The position numbers and the translations under genes were made by a program. A DNA stretch of 64,000 nucleotides from Proteles cristata cristata (lineage: Eukaryota > Chordata > Mammalia > Carnivora > Hyaenidae). The notes below the pieces were generated by a model. The model was not told where the DNA came from. It was given only the letters and a program-made list of their open reading frames with translations, and did not search any database. Shown piece after piece: positions 57,183 through 64,000 of this stretch. How positions within the stretch are numbered: position 1 is the first letter of the stretch; every line of letters starts with the position of its first letter. The stretch is from contig JAESUZ010001506.1 in assembly GCA_017311185.1 (NCBI GenBank), positions 1,054,001 through 1,118,000 on the forward strand, in the 5' to 3' direction.

Positions 57183-58395
57183 TGCTTTATATAAGTATTA
57201 TACCAGAGTGGCTGAGGATATAACAAGTATAGGGGGGAAAATAGATTTTGGAGTAATTTTTGATATATCTCAGATACTGCTTAGGAAATTAATATTTATG
57301 TATGATTTATATTGTATATTTATTATATATGATACCACAGTAAGCACCATTCTGACAACAACCAAGCAGAATTCCCGCTCTAAGCATCATGGCAAGGGAA
57401 GCCCTGAAGCTATATTTGTTCCACGAGTTCATTCCTAGCAAATCAGCCCTAACCAGAGCAAGGCTGAAAACTGACCCATCTGCACCCTCTCCCAGGTTCC
57501 AGCTGGATCTATAAAGGGTAAATTCAAGAGCTTAGGGTTCGCTGATGTGACCACATGGAGCAAGATGCAGCACAGGTAAAGCCTGTGGTCATCAGAACTG
57601 GAACATCCTGGCAACCCTCGGGTTCCCCTCCCTAGCCCTTCCTCAGGACCAGTAGTATCCAGCACTTGATTTCAACAAGCTGCCCTTTCAGTAATGCCTC
57701 CTTTTCTAATCATGCTAGCTAGGGGATTTTTTTGTAACTACAGTGCTAATTTCCAAATATGCTGCCTGCTCCAATTCTCATTCCACCTTCCTAGCCACAT
57801 CTCTCAGTCTGCTCCAAAGAGAAAGCAAATTTTCTCCATCAGTCTGTCTGGTCTGCAACTGAGGAAAGCAAGCTCTATGAGAATGCTGTGGGAGACCTTC
57901 AGGAAACCACTCCTCTCCTGTAAGTCTTGGGACTCTCTGCCACTGCCAAACACTTTCTTATGGGAAGCAGATGAGAATAACAGACTTCCCACTAAATTTT
58001 AGTGAAAAGCTTACCAAATAAGGTCAAAGAAGAGTGAATGAGGTGTCACCAAGTGCCCTTAATTTCTGCACAAGTAAAACAAAAAACAGGAGAACATTGC
58101 CCCATGTCCCACTCCCAGAATGGCAACTCAAAGTGGCCCCCAGAGGCGTGGTTGCAAGCTCAAATAACCCCCCTTCCACTTATCCTATAGCTACATGAGC
58201 CAGGCCAGTTCCAGGACCAAGCATTGCTCACATAGTTGAAGTATCCTTCCTCCAGACAAACCGAAGATGGCAGCCCCAGAATTTGGCTCAGGCAATCAGA
58301 CTCCAGAGCCTGCATTATAAATCACTATGCTCTACCTCTACCCCTTCTGACCTCTCCACCTACCCCCTCTGACCTCTCCACCTCTCTCCATCCCT
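57183..58395. other. No recognised gene
   Basis: Overlapping frames on both strands at 57435-58002 (up to 102 codons) show no domain. The sequence at 58080-58395 is C-rich, probably the upstream part of the L2 that follows. Confidence 0.4.
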
Positions 58396-58399
58396 GTCC

Positions 58400-59055
58400 A
58401 GTCCATCCCATACCCTACTTCAGATCAATCTTCCTTAGGCACAACTTTATTACACAAATTTATTTGATTATGGCCCACTCTTTGATAAGATCGTTTGTGG
58501 TTCCCTACCATTCCAGAATAAAGTCTTCAATGTTCACCATAGTTTACCATATTTCACAAAACCCCTCTCTGATGGTCCTCTTCAGCCTCATGAAAACCTC
58601 TCTCCCTCTTGTCCACTCTATGATAGGTATTCTAGACCAGTGTGGGGAGGCTAATTCAGTCCCTTGATTTCAACAGCCACATTTCAAGTGCTCAAAGTAA
58701 CATCTGAGTATGGCTACCATAGTGGACATTAAAGCTCTAGATTTTCCTTGGTTCCTACGCTATGGACTCAGCGACCTGTTGCCTCCAGACTTGACTACAC
58801 TATGCCATTTGCCTCTAATTCATTCCCACTCTTCTCGAATTTCTTTCGATCCTTCTAGTCTCAGCTTATACACCACTAATTCTGGGAGGCCTTCTTTGCC
58901 TCCTCTAAGTTAAGAAACTCTATTAAACACTGCCTGGCATATTTACTAAGTGAAATTATTTAACTATGTGCAATCTATTGTTTCCCATAAGGATCAACAA
59001 TGTCTGTATTATGAACAGCTGTATCTACAGTGCCTAGTCAGTAAAGACTCTTCCA
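58400..59055 (+). repeat. L2 LINE, sense, with a MITE piece
   Basis: 'gcacaactttattacacaaatttatttgattatggccc', 'ccattccagaataaagtcttcaatg', 'tgccatttgcctctaattcattccc', 'tgggaggccttctttgcc' and 'atctacagtgcctagtcagtaaag' follow sense L2 order. A hAT-type piece ('cagccacatttcaagtgctcaa') interrupts at 58674-58740. Confidence 0.72.
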
Positions 59056-59094
59056 CCTACTAACTTCATTCTAGAGTATAACACTTTTCAAAAA

Positions 59095-59465
59095 GGGGAA
59101 GCCTCACCTACCTTTCATCCCAAACTGCCTCTGATCCTCCCTGCCTTTGCTATGTCCTAGCCAAATTACACAAACCCTCTGCCCTCTGAACTTGTCCTGT
59201 GTGTTCCTCCCCTTGAGTTTTTGCTGGACTTGCTATCCCCATCCCATTTCATCTCCTGACATCTGTCCCCTTTTAAATGCCACTTCCCATAGGGGCTCCC
59301 AACACTTAATGGAAACTGATTATTCTTTGCAGGGTTTTGGAGACTATGTTTGGTATCACAACTCTTCAAGCCCCTGCTGTATGACTAGAAAAGCTTTGGC
59401 CACATCATCCCACCACCCAGCACAGTGTCTGGCACACATCTTGCACTCAGTGAAAGAAAGGTGGT
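59095..59465 (+). repeat. Second sense L2 fragment
   Basis: 'cccatttcatctcctgacatctgtccccttttaaatgccacttcccat' (degraded cattcaggtctcagctcaaatgtcacctcc), and 'ccacccagcacagtgtctggcacacatcttgcactcagtgaaag', the L2 3' end. Confidence 0.65.
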
Positions 59466-60741
59466 GGGCAGCCACTGAATCTCAGACAGAACTACCAACA
59501 TGACAGTCTGTTGAGTTGGGATGATTAATGAGGATGATGGCATGATAGGAACTTCAAAAGAAAATTATCTAAATAATAATAGATTAAAAAGGCTGCTGGG
59601 AAATGTGAAAAAGCTCTCTAATTTACTTTTGGCAAAACGACTTTTCTAAAAATGATAGTATGAAGGTCAAACACTGACAGACATTGCATCATGCTAGCTG
59701 TCAATTTTACTGGAAAAGTTTCATGCTAAATCAAAATTGATACTTCAATTTCATTCTTTGTTCTAAAAATTTCTTATACATGGCACCTATATTTTTTCAA
59801 ATGTGAGATTCAAAATTTTCATTTAATTAATTCCATTTGCAAGATGAAAGTTCAAACTAAACTTACTAAGTTTACTCATTATTTATACAAATTTTGGTCC
59901 TAATTTGATCCCAATATGAACATCCTCGTGTAAGAGGGACCTCCTTCATAAAAGTAGAGTCTTAACTAATTCCCTTTAAGAAGTTAACATTCCAAAGACT
60001 TTCATGTCTTCTTTGGTCTTACATTTGTGCTACAGAAGTTATAATCCTAGATGTCTTCACAGCCATGAGCTTATTCCCCTGCTACCCACAAAGAGAATAG
60101 AGAAGGCATTTTCAAAACAAAACAAACAAACAAAAGTCACAGCAGCAAAAAGAAAACTACAATAACACTAGCCCATGGTCTAGTTTATGGTCTTTCAGGT
60201 AAAAGAGCCTTTAACTTTTTACTCTTAGGCTTTGTGTAAATTACAAGATAGTACAAGTTCAAAGTGATATTTATTTTTAGCCTATCAATCCAATCAGCTT
60301 TTGATTTTCTCACTGACTCAGAAATACAAGGGATTTCTACCATACATATTCATTCAAGTAAAAACTTGAGAAATTTTCAGTAGGCCAGAATAATATAGAA
60401 TTGTTAGTTTGTAATGTGAAAACTAAAACAGTTTTCAATTTGTTATATTATATTAAGCCTAACTAGTACAAATGACTTAACTTTCCTACTTAATCAAAGA
60501 CAATTCTAATTTCAAGCAAACACTGAAAGACCAAAACAGACAGGCTGGCAACTTGGTAAAATGTACTCTCACAGTCTAATAAAACAGGCTAAGAAAAACA
60601 TAGTGCTTTAAAACTTCTAATTTTCACCTGCCTTCTCCCAGACCCTCCCACACTATCCACAGCTGACATTTTTGAGGTATTAAGGAATATGAATTTTAGT
60701 CTGCTATGAGGCTTCTCCAAATCTGGTTACTTAATGTGATA
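59466..60741. other. No recognised gene or repeat
   Basis: Strongly AT-rich, with an impure AAAC run near 60116-60134 and no sizeable frame. Confidence 0.5.
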
Positions 60742-60757
60742 CCATTCCTATTTTTTA

Positions 60758-60947
60758 ATTTTTTTATGTTTATTTATTTTTGAGAGGGAGAGAGAGAGAG
60801 CACGAGCAAATGAGCTGGGGAGGAACAGAGAGAGAGGGAGACAACAGAATCTGAAGCAGGCTCCAGGTTCTGAGCTGTCAGCACGCCATGGTATCATGAT
60901 CTGAGCCAAAGTCAGACACCTAACCAACTGAGCCACCCAGATTCCTC
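60758..60947 (-). mobile_element. Carnivore SINE with internal deletion
   Basis: Flanked by 16-bp target duplications ccattcctatttttta (60742-60757 and 60948-60963), identical. The B-box region is missing: 'gtcagcacgccatggtatcatgatctg' skips about 30 bp of the usual 'agagcccgacgcggggctcgaac' stretch, so it lacks an intact pol III promoter. Confidence 0.95.
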
Positions 60948-60963
60948 CCATTCCTATTTTTTA

Positions 60964-62315
60964 GTTACACCCAGCTTGGTTGAGGATAAAGCTGTAAATA
61001 CGAGGTTAAGTTACTAAAGATTAAAAAAAAAAAATCAGGATCTGTCATTAGCAAGAAAACAAGGGAGATTTCATAAATACTAGTACTTCGGCTAACATTA
61101 TAAACATGCAAGATCCAAACAGCATAAATAAAACTCTGTTACATGTCTAGAGGAAAGAAAGGGTATCAGAAAAAATTGAGAGTTCCCAGCACTATCTTGA
61201 CTAAAAAGAACTGAAGTCAAGTTAACATTCTGAGGCAGGAGATCCTTCCTGGTTCTCATCCCAAATTCTCCACAAGATGTGTTTCACCAGTGTCAAAACC
61301 CACAAGGAGATACCTACACACACTTGCATCACAATTATCTATAAGTACTATCTTATTCAAGTTCAACAAACTAAGACACACTCAACTTACTCATAGGTGA
61401 GTCTGTTTAAACCCTACATTGCACACTTCTAACAAGCTTGCCATTCTAATTCCCATTCTTCAGCAAACTAACAATAAAAAGATGAAATGTAAAACAAGTG
61501 CTAGAGACACCAATATTGTTAACAGGGATAGATGTCCTCCAGGAGCATAGGCGGAATCAGAAAAAAACCAAAACTATACATGGAAAGGAGATAATCTGAG
61601 ACCACTTAGGAGAGAGGCAAATAATCCTATATTCCCAAGACCACCCCAAGGCATCAACCCCTTCATGAGAAAGAATAATAATAGACACTGTTAATCTTGA
61701 CCTTGAGCTATGAAGCAAAAGCTCCAATCTGCTGGGGACACTCTTTGTGTAAGAAAGCCAGGAAGTAATACAATAGCTGTAATCTATAAAGACTTCCCTC
61801 AGAGTGGTTAATCATTTTTGAAAGTGTTGACACATAAAGGGTGAGGCTGTGGTCACTTGGGGAGCTGTCTTATATGGAAAGCTCCCTTCTCCCATACCAT
61901 TAGTTAATAAAGCACTGCATACGTACACTCCATGTCAGAAAGCAATTCCAAGGACAGCATTCCAAAGTCAGCTATAACAACAAACAACAGATGTCCTAAA
62001 GGGACACAAATATACCTCCCCACACCAAAAGTGTTTAAAAAGGAAGAAAAAAATAAAACAAAACAAACACAAAAACCTGTGTGACCAGATAGGTAAACTA
62101 CCAATGAGTTAAAAAACAAAATTTCAAGTTTCCAATGAATGAACAAAAGCACCAAAATAAAAACAAAAACAAAAAGACAAATCATTCTCATTTTTACAAA
62201 AAAAAGGCACCAGATAAATTTTCTTCTGTACAACTGCCAGGCTCACAGGCAGCTCTTCAACACTGAGATGATGAAATCTGAAAGATTTCCTCATGGAAGC
62301 AGACCCTTCCAAGTA
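60964..62315. other. No recognised gene or repeat
   Basis: AT-rich. The hydrophobic minus frame at 61904-62233 (109 codons, Phe/Leu/Val-rich) comes from A-rich plus-strand sequence and has no family match. Confidence 0.45.
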
Positions 62316-62331
62316 GCAAATTTCCATTTTT

Positions 62332-62405
62332 TTCTTTTTTAAGTGTATATATTTATTTTGAGAAACAGAGACAGAGTGAGTTGGGGGTGGGGAGGGTGAG
62401 AGGGC

Positions 62406-62436
<31 letters not shown>

Positions 62437-62561
62437 CAAGCAGGTTTTGTGCAGCTAGTTCAGAGACTGATGTGGGCTCCAAACTCATAAAACCATTAAG
62501 ATCATGACCTGAGCCGAAACCAAGAGTTGAACGCTTAACCGACTGAGCTGCCAAGTGCCCC
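62332..62561 (-). mobile_element. Older-type carnivore SINE with a GA microsatellite
   Basis: Perfect 16-bp target duplications gcaaatttccattttt lie at 62316-62331 and 62562-62577. The body contains a GA run (about 62408-62431) and the 'gaattccaagcagg' motif. The well-kept duplication contrasts with the diverged body. Confidence 0.95.
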
Positions 62562-62577
62562 GCAAATTTCCATTTTT

Positions 62578-63673
62578 AAGTAACCATATTTATTGTTATT
62601 TTCTCCAGCTACAACAATGTGAATGGTTGTTAAATACTAAATTCTAGTTTTTAAACTCCTATAATGGAGATGAAACAGCCGCCAAACCAGGTAGGGTCTG
62701 GTAAGGGTATGAACTCTCCACCCCCAACCCCCAGCACCAAATTACTAAAGTCCATCAACTTAGGGCAAAACAGGACCAAGACATCTGGCTGAAAGGAGAC
62801 CACCGTGGCCAGATCTGAAGGGCAATAAGTGTGTTTCCCACCATCATGTCAGGCTATGTACTTATGTATTTATTTAGAACTTCTACTTCGCCTGCTTTTA
62901 GAAAGGCTCTGAGGATCCTGGCCAATGGGCTGCCTAAAACACCAGTCCTGCAATTTCTTCACACATTTTTTTACATCCTGAAAAAGTTTAATGGAAAAAC
63001 CACACTCTCATCCAAACCATCCAAAATACACATAACGATAGCAAGGAGATAATAATCCAATGGTTCCCACCTGATCCTTACCTTGTCCCTGCCATGGTAT
63101 ACAGGAGTAGGGTGACCAACTCCTCCTGATTTGTCCAGCACTTTTCCAGTTTATAAACTGGAAGTCCCACATCCTGGAACCTCCTCACTCCTAGGCACCT
63201 GAAATAGACAGTCATCCCCCACAAAAACAGTGATATTCACACATCCCCATGGTGGTGTCCAAAGATGCAATTACATAAAACCCCTTGTCTTTTTTTTAGC
63301 TCAGGGAAATATAAATATGAGTGGGAATCTCGTCGTTCAAAGTTGGATTCAAATTCCATTCCCTCCACTTCCCAGCACTGTGAATTTAACCTCTCTAAAA
63401 GCCCTAGTTGCTATACTTACAAGATAACAACAGAATCTCCCTCAAAGAACTATGGGTCTAAACTAAGCTTTCTATTATAGAAGCTATCTAATATTGCATC
63501 TCATATTTATATCATTTTATTTTATATTGTAACCACATAATTTAATTTTAACACATTATTTGTGAATTTCATGACCCTAACTACTAAGAACAAATCATTT
63601 CCCCCACAGCTCACAACTTAGGCTCACAGGTGAAAATTCTAGCATTAGTAACCATAAGAATGACATCAGCACC
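62578..63673. other. No recognised gene; possible MER53-like piece
   Basis: 'gtagggtgaccaactcctcctgatttgtccagc...ttccagtttataaactgg' (63110-63170) may be half of a MER53-like DNA transposon; weak. The small frames have no motif. Confidence 0.4.
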
Positions 63674-63690
63674 AAAAAATCCAGGTGTGA

Positions 63691-63904
63691 GGGGTGCCTG
63701 GGTGGCTTAGTAGGTTAAGCGTCCAACTTTCGCTTAGGTCATGATCTCGCGGTTCGCGGGTTCGGGCCCCGCGTCGGGCTCTGTGCTGACTGCCAGCTCA
63801 GAGCCTGGAGCCTGTTTCAGAGTCTGTGACTCCCTCTCTCTCTAACCCTCCCCTGCTCATGCTGTCTCTCTCTCTCTCTCTCCTAGAAAAAAAAAAATTT
63901 TTAA
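63691..63904 (+). mobile_element. Young, nearly intact carnivore SINE
   Basis: Perfect 17-bp target duplications aaaaaatccaggtgtga lie at 63674-63690 and 63905-63921. Young-type motifs: 'actttcgcttaggtcatg' and TCCTAG before the tail. CpGs are retained ('ctcgcggttcgcgggttcgggccccgcgtcggg'), the best preserved in the window. Confidence 0.97.
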
Positions 63905-64000
63905 AAAAAATCCAGGTGTGATCCTTCTTTGCAAAATGACCAATTTGGGCACATCTGAATACAAAAAGAAAAATAACCCAGGAGTTTACCACTTGGACAA

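Noticed and set aside
63691..63770. tRNA-like sequence with A- and B-box motifs
   Set aside because: It is the tRNA-derived head of a SINE, not a tRNA gene: no intact cloverleaf with acceptor stem, and target duplications flank the whole SINE.

Overview
This is mammalian nuclear DNA from a carnivore, most likely a cat (Felidae). The main evidence is at least 20 copies of the tRNA-derived carnivore SINE, with a head reading GGCGCCTGGGTGGCTCAG, an internal GGTTCGAGCCC B-box-like element, a CT-rich body and an AAATAAAT tail. There are also several carnivore-type LINE-1 3' ends. The DNA is AT-rich and has no CpG island, no spliced coding gene that I can recognise, no RNA gene outside SINEs and no prokaryotic feature. 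It reads as a gene desert or the inside of a very large intron. Nearly all open frames are shadows of repeats or chance frames. I assigned repeat families from memory of their consensus sequences, so the structural evidence I could check by eye (target-site duplications, tails, terminal motifs, nesting) is given for each.

Layout. 1-2.6 kb: an antisense older L1 ORF2 carrying three SINEs and a younger L1 3' end. 2.6-7 kb: MIRs and a solo MaLR-type LTR. 7.1-8.7 kb: antisense L2 with a SINE. 11.65-12.16 kb: an antisense solo LTR with TGAT/ATCA ends and a 4-bp target duplication. 14-26 kb: scattered MIR, L2 and L1 pieces, including an L1 whose 5' part is inverted. 26.2-34.3 kb: a layered region where two ancient L2 blocks were entered by an old L1, a SINE inside a SINE, and four young L1 copies, one with a probable short 3' transduction. 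34.4-43 kb: a second MaLR-type LTR, DNA transposon remnants and a long stretch with few recognised repeats. 43.3-44.07 kb: a CpG-richer antisense solo LTR with visible TATA and polyadenylation signals. 44-52 kb: MER20, MER5, MIR and L1 relics, a hAT-like element inside a CR1/L3 relic, and a strong G-quadruplex motif. 52.1-53.5 kb: a processed SUMO1 retrocopy (pseudogene) with a 14-bp target duplication, itself interrupted by a SINE. 55-64 kb: more SINEs, including a head-to-head inverted pair, and L2.

No genes act together here. The biology is the record of retrotransposition: L1 machinery copied its own 3' ends, SINE RNAs and a SUMO1 mRNA into older MIR and L2 sequence. I found no convincing undescribed biological system. 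The observations most worth checking are the SUMO1 retrocopy, the L1 with a 3' transduction, the inverted SINE pair and the two solo LTRs.
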